Below, piece by piece: positions 44,901-53,268 of a stretch of DNA of 64,000 bases. Made by a program: the position numbers and the translations under genes. This DNA is from Archangium primigenium (GTDB taxonomy: Bacteria > Myxococcota > Myxococcia > Myxococcales > Myxococcaceae), in assembly GCF_016904885.1 (NCBI RefSeq), contig NZ_JADWYI010000001.1, positions 2,046,001 to 2,110,000 on the forward strand, written 5' to 3'. The notes under the pieces were generated by a model, which was not told the origin of the DNA, did not search any database, and worked only from the letters and a program-made list of their open reading frames with translations. The number at the start of each line of letters is the position of its first letter. The first letter of the stretch is position 1.

Positions 44901-46433
44901 ATGAACCGCATGTTCCGCACGTTCTCCACCCTGACGGCGCTGTGCACCGGCGTCGTGGGGATGTCCGCCCTGGCCTCCCCCGTGCCCGCCGCCGTTCCCC
45001 TGTCCGTGCCGGAGACCGCTCCGGAGGTGCTCGCCGCGATGCAGCGCGACCTGGGGCTCACCCCCGAGCAGTCCCTGCGCCGCATGGCGGTGGAGACGCT
45101 CGCGGCGCACACCGAGAAGCGCCTGGCGGCGGAGCTGGGCGACACGTTCGCCGGCGCGTGGATGAACGAGGAGGGCACGGCCCTCATCGTGGCCGTCACC
45201 GACGAGGCGGGCATGCCCCAGGTGCTGCGCGCGGGCGCCGAGCCCAAGCTCGTGCCGCGCACCCTGGCCCAGCTCAACCGGGTGCAGTCGGCCCTGGATC
45301 AGCGCGCCACGCGCGCCCCCCGCGGCGTGGGCGGCTGGTACGTGGACGTGAAGACCAACACCGTGGTCGTCTTCGCCGAGGACCCGTCGCTCGCCAAGGC
45401 GTTCATCGCCGACAGCGGCCTGGGCGAGGAGGCCTCGGTGCGCGTGGAGCACGCCGCGGGCGAGCCCCGGACGGTGTACGACATCCGCGGGGGTGACGCG
45501 TACGGCACGGGCAACGCGCGCTGCTCCATCGGCTTCTCGGTGAATGGCGGCTTCGTGACCGCGGGCCACTGCGGCGGCGTGGGCACGGCCACCAACGGCA
45601 GCGGCGTGGCCCAGGGCACCGTGCGCGGCTCCACCTTCCCGACCAACGACTGGGCCTGGGTGCAGACCAACGGCTCGTGGGTCTCCACGCCCTACGTGTA
45701 CAACTACTCCAACGGCCTGGTGCCCGTGCACGGCTCCAACGAGGCCGCGGTGGGCGCGAGCCTCTGCCGCTCGGGCTCCACGACGGGCTGGCGCTGTGGC
45801 GTGCTCGAGGCCAAGAACATCACGGTGAACTACTCCAACGGCCCCGTCTACGGCATGACCCAGACGACGGCCTGCGCCGAGCCGGGTGACTCCGGTGGCT
45901 CGTTCATCGCCGGCAACCAGGCCCAGGGCGTCACCTCGGGCACCACGGGCAACTGCGGCAACTCGGCCACGCGCTCGTTCTACCAGCCCCTCAACCCCAT
46001 CCTGAGCCAGTTCGGCCTGGCGCTCACCACCACGAGCGGTGGCGGCAGCACGGGCGGCAAGGCGATCAAGTCGCGGCTGAACAACAAGTGCATCGACATC
46101 CCGAACTCGAACACGAACGACGGCACGCAGCTGCAGATGTGGGACTGCAACGGCACGGGCGCGCAGAGCTGGCAGTGGTACTCGGATGGTTCGGTCCGCG
46201 CGCTGGGCAAGTGCATGGACGTGGCCTGGGGCGCGGTCACCAACGGCGCCATCATCCAGATCGCCAACTGCAGCGGCAACCCGGCCCAGAAGTTCATCCT
46301 CAGCGGCGCGGGGGACCTGGTGAACCCCCAGGCCAACAAGTGCGTGGACATCGTGAACATCAACAGCAGCAGCGGCGCCAAGCTCCACCAGTGGGAGTGC
46401 AACGGGGCCAACAACCAGAAGTGGTACCAGTAG
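44901..46433 (+). CDS. Secreted alpha-lytic-type serine protease with ricin-type lectin domain, copy 2
   Basis: 510 residues, with the same order as copy 1: signal peptide, pro-region, S1E domain (VTAGHCGG, TNDWAWVQT, EPGDSGGSF) and lectin tail ending in NQKWYQ. The pro-region and protease domain have diverged noticeably from copy 1, whereas the lectin tail is almost identical even at the base level. This suggests a tandem duplication with later gene conversion, or strong selection on the lectin. AGAAGGAAA precedes the ATG. Confidence 0.95.
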   Translation: MNRMFRTFSTLTALCTGVVGMSALASPVPAAVPLSVPETAPEVLAAMQRDLGLTPEQSLRRMAVETLAAHTEKRLAAELGDTFAGAWMNEEGTALIVAVTDEAGMPQVLRAGAEPKLVPRTLAQLNRVQSALDQRATRAPRGVGGWYVDVKTNTVVVFAEDPSLAKAFIADSGLGEEASVRVEHAAGEPRTVYDIRGGDAYGTGNARCSIGFSVNGGFVTAGHCGGVGTATNGSGVAQGTVRGSTFPTNDWAWVQTNGSWVSTPYVYNYSNGLVPVHGSNEAAVGASLCRSGSTTGWRCGVLEAKNITVNYSNGPVYGMTQTTACAEPGDSGGSFIAGNQAQGVTSGTTGNCGNSATRSFYQPLNPILSQFGLALTTTSGGGSTGGKAIKSRLNNKCIDIPNSNTNDGTQLQMWDCNGTGAQSWQWYSDGSVRALGKCMDVAWGAVTNGAIIQIANCSGNPAQKFILSGAGDLVNPQANKCVDIVNINSSSGAKLHQWECNGANNQKWYQ

Positions 46434-46464
46434 GCGCGCCCGACCCGTCCGGGTCGTGAGCCCA

Positions 46465-46504
46465 GGGGCCTCCTGTCCATCGGACGGGAGGCCCCGTGCG
46501 TTTT
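46465..46504 (+). terminator. Intrinsic terminator after protease copy 2
   Basis: A long hairpin: GGGGCCTCC pairs with GGAGGCCCC, and inside it GTCC pairs with GGAC across an ATC loop, joined by a T-G wobble. This gives about 14 paired positions. TTTT follows five bases after the stem. It is the best-formed terminator in the window. Confidence 0.8.
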
Positions 46505-46598
46505 CGGCGCCCTGGACGCGGGGTCCGGGTGCCTCGGGGGTGGGACGCGGGGGAGGGGAGTGCTACGGTTGGGCAGCCGTGGATTGACGGAGGGACGG

Positions 46599-47879
46599 GT
46601 GGGCACGCTCCTGAAGGGTGGCATCGTTGTCGAACTCGAGCCGGCGTGCGTCGAGCGCGTGGACCTGCGCGTCGAGGGCGATCGCATCGTGGCGCGCGGA
46701 CCGGACCTGGCCGCCGCGCCGGATGACGAGGTGCTCGCGCTCTCGGGCAAGCTCGTCTTCCCGGGGCTGGTGAGCGCGCACCAGCGGCTCTACGCCAGCC
46801 TGGGCCGGGGCATGCCCCGGCCGAAGCTGGACGGCTACCAGGAGCTCCTGGAGAAGGTGCGCTGGCGCTACGAGGACGCGCTGGACCTGGACGCGGTGCA
46901 GGTGGCCGCGACGGCCGGCGGCCTGGAGGCGCTGCAGTGCGGCACCACCACCCTGTTCGACCTGCACTCCTCGCCCCGGGCCGTCCAGGGCGCGCTGATG
47001 CGGGTGGGCCGGGGCCTGCACGAGGTGGGTGTGCGGGGCGTGTTGTCCTACGCCGTCACGGACCGCCGGGGCGCGCTGGGGCGGGAAGAGGGGCTGGAGG
47101 AGACGGTGGCCTTCGCGCGCAAGGCGCGGGGCCGGCTGCGCGGGCAGGTGGGCTCGGCGCCGCTCTTCACCGTGGGCAAGGAGGCCCTGGAGGGGCTGGC
47201 CGAGGCCTTGAAGGGCTCGGGCACGGGCCTGCACGTGCCCCTGGCGGAGGATCCGCTCGACGAGACGCTGTCCACGGAGCGCTTTGGCGCCTCGCCGGTG
47301 ACGCGGCTGGTGGAGGGCGGGCTGGTGTCGGCGCAGACGGTGCTGGCGCACGTGGGCCACCTGGCGTGGCCGGAGCTGGCGCAGCTGCTGCCCACGGGGG
47401 CGTGGCTGGCGCACACCCCGCGCTCCAACATGGAGGCCGAGGTGGGCTACGCCCCGGCCCTGAAGTTCGGCCACCGGGCCACGCTGGGCGCGGACGGGGT
47501 GAGCGCGGACATGTTCGCCGAGGCGCAGGCGGCCTGGCTGCGCTCGCGCGACGCGGGGCAGCCCATCGACGTGCTGCGCTACCTGGCCAACGGCCAGCGC
47601 CTGGCCTCGCAGGCCTTCGGGCTGCAACTGGGCCCCATGCGCGAGGGCGCGGTGGCGGATCTGCTCGTCATGGACTACCTGCCGGCCACGCCGCTCACCG
47701 CGGACAACCTCGCCTGGCACGTGGCGTTCGGCCTGGGCTCGCGCCACGTGGAGTCGGTCATGGTGGACGGGGTGTGGCGGGTGTGGGCGCGCCGGCCCCT
47801 GTCCGTCAACCCGAGCGTGGTGGCCGAGCAGGCCCGCGAAGCCGCCGCGTCCGTGTGGGCGCGCATGGGCGAGAAGTGA
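46599..47879 (+). CDS. SsnA-like amidohydrolase with an altered metal site
   Basis: 426 residues from the GTG at 46599 (GGAGGG site). It is an amidohydrolase-superfamily TIM barrel closest in motifs to SsnA (putative aminohydrolase/chlorohydrolase): [53 protein letters not shown] and [11 protein letters not shown]. The first metal motif, normally His-x-His, is His-Gln-Arg here. The later His residues and the Asp remain. Either the metal site is rearranged or activity is changed. Substrate unknown. A peroxiredoxin gene follows after 13 bases. Confidence 0.85.
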   Translation: MGTLLKGGIVVELEPACVERVDLRVEGDRIVARGPDLAAAPDDEVLALSGKLVFPGLVSAHQRLYASLGRGMPRPKLDGYQELLEKVRWRYEDALDLDAVQVAATAGGLEALQCGTTTLFDLHSSPRAVQGALMRVGRGLHEVGVRGVLSYAVTDRRGALGREEGLEETVAFARKARGRLRGQVGSAPLFTVGKEALEGLAEALKGSGTGLHVPLAEDPLDETLSTERFGASPVTRLVEGGLVSAQTVLAHVGHLAWPELAQLLPTGAWLAHTPRSNMEAEVGYAPALKFGHRATLGADGVSADMFAEAQAAWLRSRDAGQPIDVLRYLANGQRLASQAFGLQLGPMREGAVADLLVMDYLPATPLTADNLAWHVAFGLGSRHVESVMVDGVWRVWARRPLSVNPSVVAEQAREAAASVWARMGEK

Positions 47880-47892
47880 TAAGCCTGCGGGC

Positions 47893-48441
47893 ATGCTCAC
47901 TGCCACGCTCGTCGCCGGCTTCCTCGCGGGAGCCACCCCCCAGGCTGGAGAGGTCGCGCCCGACTTCACGGTGCAGGACACCTCCGGCAAGTCCCACTCG
48001 CTCTCGGAGATGGTGAAGGCGGGCCCCGTCATCCTCGCCTTCTTCCCCAAGGCCTTCACCGGCGGCTGCACCAAGGAGCTGACGGCCTACCGCGACCGCT
48101 ACAAGGACGTGGAGAAGCTCGGCGGCCAGCTGCTCGCGGTGAGCACCGACGAGGCCGCGGACCTCATCAAGTTCAAGGACTCGCTCAAGGCGCCCTTCGC
48201 CTTCGTGCCGGATCCGGAGGCCAAGCTCACGAGCCTCTACGACGTGAAGATGCCGGTGATGAACCTGGCCAACCGCTACACCTTCGTCATCGGCGAGGAC
48301 CGGAAGATCCTCAAGGTGGACCAGGGCAAGGACGCGGTGGACCCCAACGGCGCCATCGCCTCGTGCCCCCTGCGCAAGCCCAAGGCGGACGCCGCGGCGA
48401 CGCCCGCTCCGGCCCCGGCTCCGGCTCCGGCCAAGAAGTAG
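47893..48441 (+). CDS. Exported peroxiredoxin (AhpC/TSA, Bcp-like)
   Basis: 182 residues. A short hydrophobic N-terminus ([18 protein letters not shown]) could be a signal peptide. The thioredoxin-fold peroxidase has the peroxidatic Cys in [14 protein letters not shown] (PxxxTxxC) and the Arg-containing [13 protein letters not shown]. It reduces peroxides with thiol donors, possibly in the periplasm. The C-terminus is an Ala/Pro tail with a Lys-Lys end. It lies in a run of three closely spaced plus-strand genes. Confidence 0.88.
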   Translation: MLTATLVAGFLAGATPQAGEVAPDFTVQDTSGKSHSLSEMVKAGPVILAFFPKAFTGGCTKELTAYRDRYKDVEKLGGQLLAVSTDEAADLIKFKDSLKAPFAFVPDPEAKLTSLYDVKMPVMNLANRYTFVIGEDRKILKVDQGKDAVDPNGAIASCPLRKPKADAAATPAPAPAPAPAKK

Positions 48442-48444
48442 CCC

Positions 48445-49020
48445 ATGCGTCCGGCTCCCTCCCTCGCCCGACGATGCGCCGCGCTCGGGGTCCTGCTGCT
48501 GGGCTCGGCCGCGCTGCTGGCCACCTCCCCGCCTGACTACTGGGGCCAGGACGCGGTCCTCCAGGGCCGCACCCTGTGGCTGGATGCGCGCGCGCCCGAG
48601 GCCCGGCGCGCGCTGCGGGTCGTCGTGACCCAGCCGAAGGAGGACGAGCAGGAGGTGGAGGGCTGGTTCCGGGTCGACCTCTCCGTGCGCTGGCTGCCCC
48701 CGGAGGGCGCGACCACCGCCGCGAGGCCCTGGGTGCGCGCGCGGCTCGTGCGCGCGGGGACGCCCCTGGAGCCCGAGGTGCTCATCCTCGAGGGCACCCC
48801 CGGGGTCGGGACGCTGTCCGTGTCCACGCCCCTGATGTTCAAGCCCGCGTGCGTGAAGCAACGCCGGTGCGAGCAGTCCTTCCAGCTCGAGCTGGACTGG
48901 CAGGGGGGTCCCGTGGGCGGCGTGCTCGCGGTGGACTGGCCCGCCACGGCGTACGTCCATGGCTCGGAGGACGAGCTCGTGATGCCCGAGGGCCTCGAGG
49001 TACGGCTCACCGAGCCCTGA
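48445..49020 (+). CDS. Secreted protein of unknown function
   Basis: 191 residues, only 3 bases after the peroxiredoxin stop, so probably in the same operon. An N-terminal signal peptide is likely (CAALGVLLLGSAALLATS). The rest is beta-rich with one Cys pair (KPACVKQRRC) that could form a disulfide. I see no known domain or catalytic motif. Confidence 0.65.
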   Translation: MRPAPSLARRCAALGVLLLGSAALLATSPPDYWGQDAVLQGRTLWLDARAPEARRALRVVVTQPKEDEQEVEGWFRVDLSVRWLPPEGATTAARPWVRARLVRAGTPLEPEVLILEGTPGVGTLSVSTPLMFKPACVKQRRCEQSFQLELDWQGGPVGGVLAVDWPATAYVHGSEDELVMPEGLEVRLTEP

Positions 49021-49256
49021 ACCCGAGTCGGGGCTGACAAGCCCCTCGCGGGGACCGGCGGACGGGGTGTCCTCGGCCGCACACCCCAAGCGTTGACGAG
49101 TCGGCGCCGCGCGAGCGCTTCCGTTCACCGGACCCTCGGTCCGCGGTGCGAGTCGTCTGGCGGGGGCCCGGGGCCGTGTTACCCCTGGGTCTACCCATGC
49201 GTGATCGTTCCTCCCTCCGGCATCCCGTTCCCGCGCATCCCCGCGGAGGGCGCCCC

Positions 49257-50375
49257 GTGCGCCGGGTGCTGCTGTCCACCCCCACCGGGGGGACGGCATG
49301 GGCGTCCTCGCTGGCCCTGTGCCGGGCGCTGGGGGAGCGCGGCGTGGCGGTGACGCTGGCCACCCTGGGCGCGCCCCTCACCGCGGCCCAGTGGCACGGC
49401 CTGCTGGGCCTTCCCGGCCTGCGCGTGGAGCAGAGCACGTGGCGCGCGGAGCCCACCGACGCCGTCTGGGAGGACATGGACGCCGCGGGGGCGTGGCTCC
49501 TGGAATTGGAGGCGCGCGACGCGCCGGACGCCGTGCACCTGTGCGGCGCCCGCCACGGTGTGCTGCCCTTCCGGCGCGCCCCCTTGGTGGTGGGGCTCGA
49601 CTGCCCCCTGGCGTGGAACGAGGCCGTGCGCGGCGCGTCGGCGCCCGAGCGCGACTGGCTCGCCCGCTGGGAGGTGACGCGGGGCCTGCGCGCCGCCGGC
49701 CATGTGGTGACGCCCTCCGTGGACCTCCTGGCCTCGCTGGAGCGCCACCACGGGCCCCTGCCCGCCGCGAGCGTCATTCCGCCCGGCCTGTCGCCCGCCG
49801 ACTTCCCGCCCGCGCGCGTGCGCGAGCCCTTCATCCTCGCCACGGGCGCGTGGTGGGACGAGGCCCACAACCTCCAGGTGCTCGAGGCCGTGGCGCCCCG
49901 GGTGGACTGGCCCGTGTTGGTGGCCGGTGGCCGCGAGCACCCCGAGGGTGGCCAGATGCGGGCCCGCTCCGTGCGGCTGCTCGGCGAGCTGTCCTCCTCC
50001 GCCCAGGCCAGCTACCTCGGCCGCGCCTCGCTCTTCGTCCAGCCCGCGCGCCAGGCCTGGAGTGACGTCGCCGCGCTGGAGGCCGGACTCGCCGGGTGTG
50101 CGTTGGTGTTGGCGGACATCCCCTCGCTTCGCGAAAGGTGGGAGGACGCGGCGGTGTTCGTGCCACCGGACGACACGGACATGCTCGCGCGGGCGCTGCG
50201 CCGCCTGGTGGCCGAGCCCGCCCTGCGCGGCCGGATGTCCACCCTCGCACGCACCCGGGCCCTGGCGTTCTCTCCCGAGCGCCTGGCGGATGCCTACCTT
50301 GCGGTCTACGCCCGCCTGGGTGAGGAATCCCAGCGGGTGTCGTCCCCCCTGTCTCAACGGGCGCGGGCGACCTGA
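49257..50375 (+). CDS. GT4-type glycosyltransferase
   Basis: 372 residues from the GTG at 49257, with GGAGGG 6 bases upstream; upstream in-frame starts add only low-complexity sequence. The N-terminal Rossmann half begins VRRVLLSTPTGGTAWASSLALCRALGERG. The C-terminal half has GT4 features: the EAGLAGCALVLADIPSLRE donor-site region and EDAAVFVPPDD. It would add a sugar from a nucleotide donor during polysaccharide or glycolipid synthesis. Next to a CgeB-like glycosyltransferase, it is probably in the same pathway. Confidence 0.85.
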   Translation: MRRVLLSTPTGGTAWASSLALCRALGERGVAVTLATLGAPLTAAQWHGLLGLPGLRVEQSTWRAEPTDAVWEDMDAAGAWLLELEARDAPDAVHLCGARHGVLPFRRAPLVVGLDCPLAWNEAVRGASAPERDWLARWEVTRGLRAAGHVVTPSVDLLASLERHHGPLPAASVIPPGLSPADFPPARVREPFILATGAWWDEAHNLQVLEAVAPRVDWPVLVAGGREHPEGGQMRARSVRLLGELSSSAQASYLGRASLFVQPARQAWSDVAALEAGLAGCALVLADIPSLRERWEDAAVFVPPDDTDMLARALRRLVAEPALRGRMSTLARTRALAFSPERLADAYLAVYARLGEESQRVSSPLSQRARAT

Positions 50376-50430
50376 GCGGGACGCGGGGAGGTGGGGCCCG
50401 CGTCCGGTACTTCTGCACGAGGAGCGGGAC

Positions 50431-51546
50431 ATGCGGCGCGGTCACGGACTTCGGATCGCCTTCTTCGGCGCGAGCCTCGCCTCGGCCTGGTGGAACGGCG
50501 CCGCCATGTACTACTGCGGCATCCTCCGGGCCCTGCACGCCCGGGGGCACCGCATCACCTTCTACGAGCCGGACCTGGCGGGCCGCCGTCCCGGGGAGCA
50601 GGTGCCCGCCCCGTGGGCGCGGGTCGTCGTCTACCCGGTGGAGGACACCTCGGCCCTGGAGCGCTGCCTGGAGGAGGCCCGGGGCGCGGACGTGGTGGTG
50701 AAGGCCAGCGCGGTGGGCGCGCACGACGCGTGGCTCGACGCGCGGGTGCTGGAGCTGCGCTCGGGGCGCACGCAGGTGGTGTACTGGGACCTGGACGCGC
50801 CGGTGACGCTGGAGCGCCTGCTCGGCGAGCCCGAGGCGCCCCTGCGCGCGCTGGTGCCGCGCTATGACCGCATCCTCACGCAGGGCGGGGGAGACCGGGT
50901 GGTGCTCGCCTACCGGGACCTGGGGGCGCGCGACTGCGTGCCGGTGTACGGCGCGGTGGATCCGGACGTGCACTTCCCCGTGTCCCCCGAGCCCCGCTTC
51001 GACTGCGCGCTGGCCTTCCTGGACGACCGGCTGCCGGACCTGGAGCGGCGCGTGGAGTCCTTCTTCCTGCGCGCGGCGAACCTGCTGCCCGACATGCCCT
51101 TCCTGCTCGGGGGCGAGGGCTGGGAGGACCGGCCCCGGCCGGCCAACGTGCGCTACGTGGGGCACGTGGCGCCCGGGGAGCACAACGTCATGCGGGGCAC
51201 GGCGCGCACGGTGCTCGACGTGAGCCGCGAGGGCATGGCGCGCTTTGGCTACTCGCCCGCCTCGCACCTGTTCGCCGCGGCGGGCGCGGGCGCGTGCCTC
51301 ATCACCGACGGGTGGGAGGGCATCGAGCTGTTCCTGGAGCCGGGCCGCGAGTGCATGGCGGCGCGCGACGGGCTGGAGGTGGCCGAGGCGGTCGTCTGCC
51401 TCACGGACGCGGGCGTGCGCGAGCTGGGACAGGCCGCGCGCCGCCGGGTGCTGGCCGAGCACACCTACGCGCATCGGGCCGTGCAGGTGGAGGCGTTGCT
51501 GGGCCACGTGGGGGGCCCGGGGGGACCGCGCGAGCACCGCGGGTGA
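50431..51546 (+). CDS. CgeB-like glycosyltransferase
   Basis: 371 residues from the ATG at 50431, 55 bases after the GT4 gene. The N-terminus RIAFFGASLASAWWNGAAMYYCGILRALHARGH and the region DVVVKASAVG...QVVYWDLDAP are typical of CgeB/DUF3880-type proteins. The C-terminal part (NVMRGTARTVLDVSREGM, ASHLFAAAGAGACLITDGWEGIELFLEPG) matches Glyco_trans_1_2. Such enzymes decorate spore coats or other surfaces; CgeB itself acts in the Bacillus spore crust. A role in the myxospore or cell-surface polysaccharide is inferred. Confidence 0.85.
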   Translation: MRRGHGLRIAFFGASLASAWWNGAAMYYCGILRALHARGHRITFYEPDLAGRRPGEQVPAPWARVVVYPVEDTSALERCLEEARGADVVVKASAVGAHDAWLDARVLELRSGRTQVVYWDLDAPVTLERLLGEPEAPLRALVPRYDRILTQGGGDRVVLAYRDLGARDCVPVYGAVDPDVHFPVSPEPRFDCALAFLDDRLPDLERRVESFFLRAANLLPDMPFLLGGEGWEDRPRPANVRYVGHVAPGEHNVMRGTARTVLDVSREGMARFGYSPASHLFAAAGAGACLITDGWEGIELFLEPGRECMAARDGLEVAEAVVCLTDAGVRELGQAARRRVLAEHTYAHRAVQVEALLGHVGGPGGPREHRG

Positions 51547-51580
51547 GGCCGCAAGGTTCCGTGCCTTGATGTTCCAGGTG

Positions 51581-52444
51581 TCACCGCTTGACGGATGCGC
51601 GTGAGCTTCTCGGGCGGGTGGATGGGACTCGTTGGGGGCGAGGTGTTCGCGCGAGGGCTTTCAGTTCTCCAACCGTGCGGTGCTTCTCCTTCGCCGGGCT
51701 CTGTTCCGCGCGGAATGCACGCAGAAGTACCGAGCCAAGCGGGAACTCGGGCTCACGGGCCGCATGCAGGAGCCATGCTTCCTTCCTCGCGGGAGAAAGG
51801 CGCGTCACCCAGTGGCGGAACGCGTTCGCGTCGGAGGCGGGCCTCGCGCTTGCCCGCGCCGCGGCCAGGAGGAGGTCGATGTCGATGCCGAGGAACTCCA
51901 CCAGCGCGTGCTGCGCGGTCGTGAGCGTGGTGAGTCCAGGCGGAACTGGCGGCTCCGTCGTGGATTCGTCCACGTCTCCCTCTTGGACCATGCGCAACCA
52001 TGCCAGGTATGCACAGCGCAGGTCGCCTCGCATCAGCTCCGCGCGCAGGGGGAGCAGGGCCGCGAGTGAGCCTTGGCTCGCCTCTTCATCTTCGGCTTCC
52101 TCTGTGTGGCACGTGAAGTCCAGGACGACATGCTTGCCCGAACGCATCAACCGAGCGCTGCCCCGACCCTGGAAGAACGGTCGCAGGGTCTTCTCTTCAA
52201 GGTGGGCTCGTGGGACGCGCAGCATCAAACGACGCGTACCCCAGTTCGCGAAGTACAGGTGCGCGTCGAAGTAACGTGCCAGGAGCCTTGAAGGATCGGC
52301 CTTGAGATCTCCCCACTGGTACTCATTCCAGAAGCGTGTGGGCGAGATTTGAGCACGCGTCGAGATCGCGCGCAGTTCGGCCATCTCCTTCGCGGTCAGG
52401 GGTCGGTCAAGCGCCACGAATTCGTAGCACTGATACTCACTCAC
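51581..52444 (-). CDS. Conserved protein of unknown function
   Basis: 287 residues from a GTG at 52444 with an excellent AAAGGAGG site. The N-terminal part (YQCYEFVALDRPLTAKEMAELRAIS, FWNEYQWGDLKADP, ARYFDAHLYFANWGTRRLMLRVP) is a recognisable, widespread family without assigned function. The middle is acidic (EEAEDEEASQGS) and the C-terminus is Arg/Lys/Pro-rich. Together with the AAA/TOPRIM-like pair upstream it lies on DNA that is less GC-rich than the surroundings. Confidence 0.72.
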   Translation of the reverse strand: MSEYQCYEFVALDRPLTAKEMAELRAISTRAQISPTRFWNEYQWGDLKADPSRLLARYFDAHLYFANWGTRRLMLRVPRAHLEEKTLRPFFQGRGSARLMRSGKHVVLDFTCHTEEAEDEEASQGSLAALLPLRAELMRGDLRCAYLAWLRMVQEGDVDESTTEPPVPPGLTTLTTAQHALVEFLGIDIDLLLAAARASARPASDANAFRHWVTRLSPARKEAWLLHAAREPEFPLGSVLLRAFRAEQSPAKEKHRTVGELKALARTPRPQRVPSTRPRSSRASVKR

Positions 52445-52586
52445 TTCGCCGCCTCCTTTCGCCCTCGTGGAGCGTGGGTCGCCTCATTGACCCGGAAGGT
52501 AGTGGGGAGGACCGACTTTTCAAGTCACGTGGGCTCCGCCAGCGGGGAGCGGTGTTGCGTGTGAAACAGGAGGGTGTTCTCGCCGG

Positions 52587-53261
52587 TCAATCCTCTTGGG
52601 AGGAAAACGGTTCCAAGAAGAGTCGAAGGCTGTGGTTGCGTGTGGCGCAGTCCGCGAGCGTGCGTCGCTTACGGAAGTCCCGGCTCAAGGTGTCGTGGGC
52701 GTCGTAGGCGCTCATCTGTGAGAGTTTCTTGCGCTCCTTTTCCGACTGCCGCTGGTCCAGTGCCCTGCGGAGCGCCTTCTTGGGGTCGCGCGTCGTGGAG
52801 GTGTCCTTCTGCTGATGGAGCGTCAGGATCCACGCTTCTGTCTCTTCCACGGCGATGGCGTAGTGGAACGTGGCTGAGGGGCGCCCGGAGAGCCACTCGT
52901 CGAGCTTCACCGCGACGCGCTTGCGCAATTCGATGGCGAAGTCCTTTGTCGAACCAGAGGGTCGGACGACGTCATAGCCGAGTTGCTCCGCCTCCGCGGT
53001 ATCGATGTGGATGACGACAAGTCGATCCTCGTCGAGCGGACTGTTCAAGAACTCATGCAACTGAGTGCCTGTCATGCATTCTTGCTTCACGAGCCCCCAG
53101 TTGCTGAACTGCTCCTCCGTCATGTTGTGGAGGTCTGTTTCGTCGAGTGCGTACTGGGGACGCAGTGGCTGGAAGTCCGCGGAGTCGAATCCAAGTCCCC
53201 TCAAGATATTGTAGATGACGGCGAGGTCTCCGCGTCCCTCCGCGATGATTCCAATGCGCAT
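52587..53261 (-). CDS. TOPRIM/DUF4276-like nuclease-type protein, partner of the AAA ATPase
   Basis: 224 residues from the ATG at 53261, 7 bases after the ATPase stop. The N-terminus MRIGIIAEGRGDLAV has the early Glu of TOPRIM-like folds (EG..D). A second acidic motif follows a hydrophobic strand at 83-90 (VIHIDTAE), and a third acidic patch is AVEETEAW (138-143). The C-terminus is basic (RDFRKRRTLADCATRN). An ATPase plus a small TOPRIM-like protein is the layout of several phage defence systems (OLD-like, PARIS-like). The family assignment is tentative. Codons ending in A/T are more common than in neighbouring genes. Confidence 0.7.
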   Translation of the reverse strand: MRIGIIAEGRGDLAVIYNILRGLGFDSADFQPLRPQYALDETDLHNMTEEQFSNWGLVKQECMTGTQLHEFLNSPLDEDRLVVIHIDTAEAEQLGYDVVRPSGSTKDFAIELRKRVAVKLDEWLSGRPSATFHYAIAVEETEAWILTLHQQKDTSTTRDPKKALRRALDQRQSEKERKKLSQMSAYDAHDTLSRDFRKRRTLADCATRNHSLRLFLEPFSSQED

Positions 53262-53268
53262 GGTCGGT

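Noticed and set aside
49021-49256. Possible small gene or N-terminal extension before the GT4 glycosyltransferase
   Set aside because: In-frame starts at 49146 and 49197 add only low-complexity residues, while the GTG at 49257 has a well-spaced GGAGGG and begins with the expected Rossmann strand.
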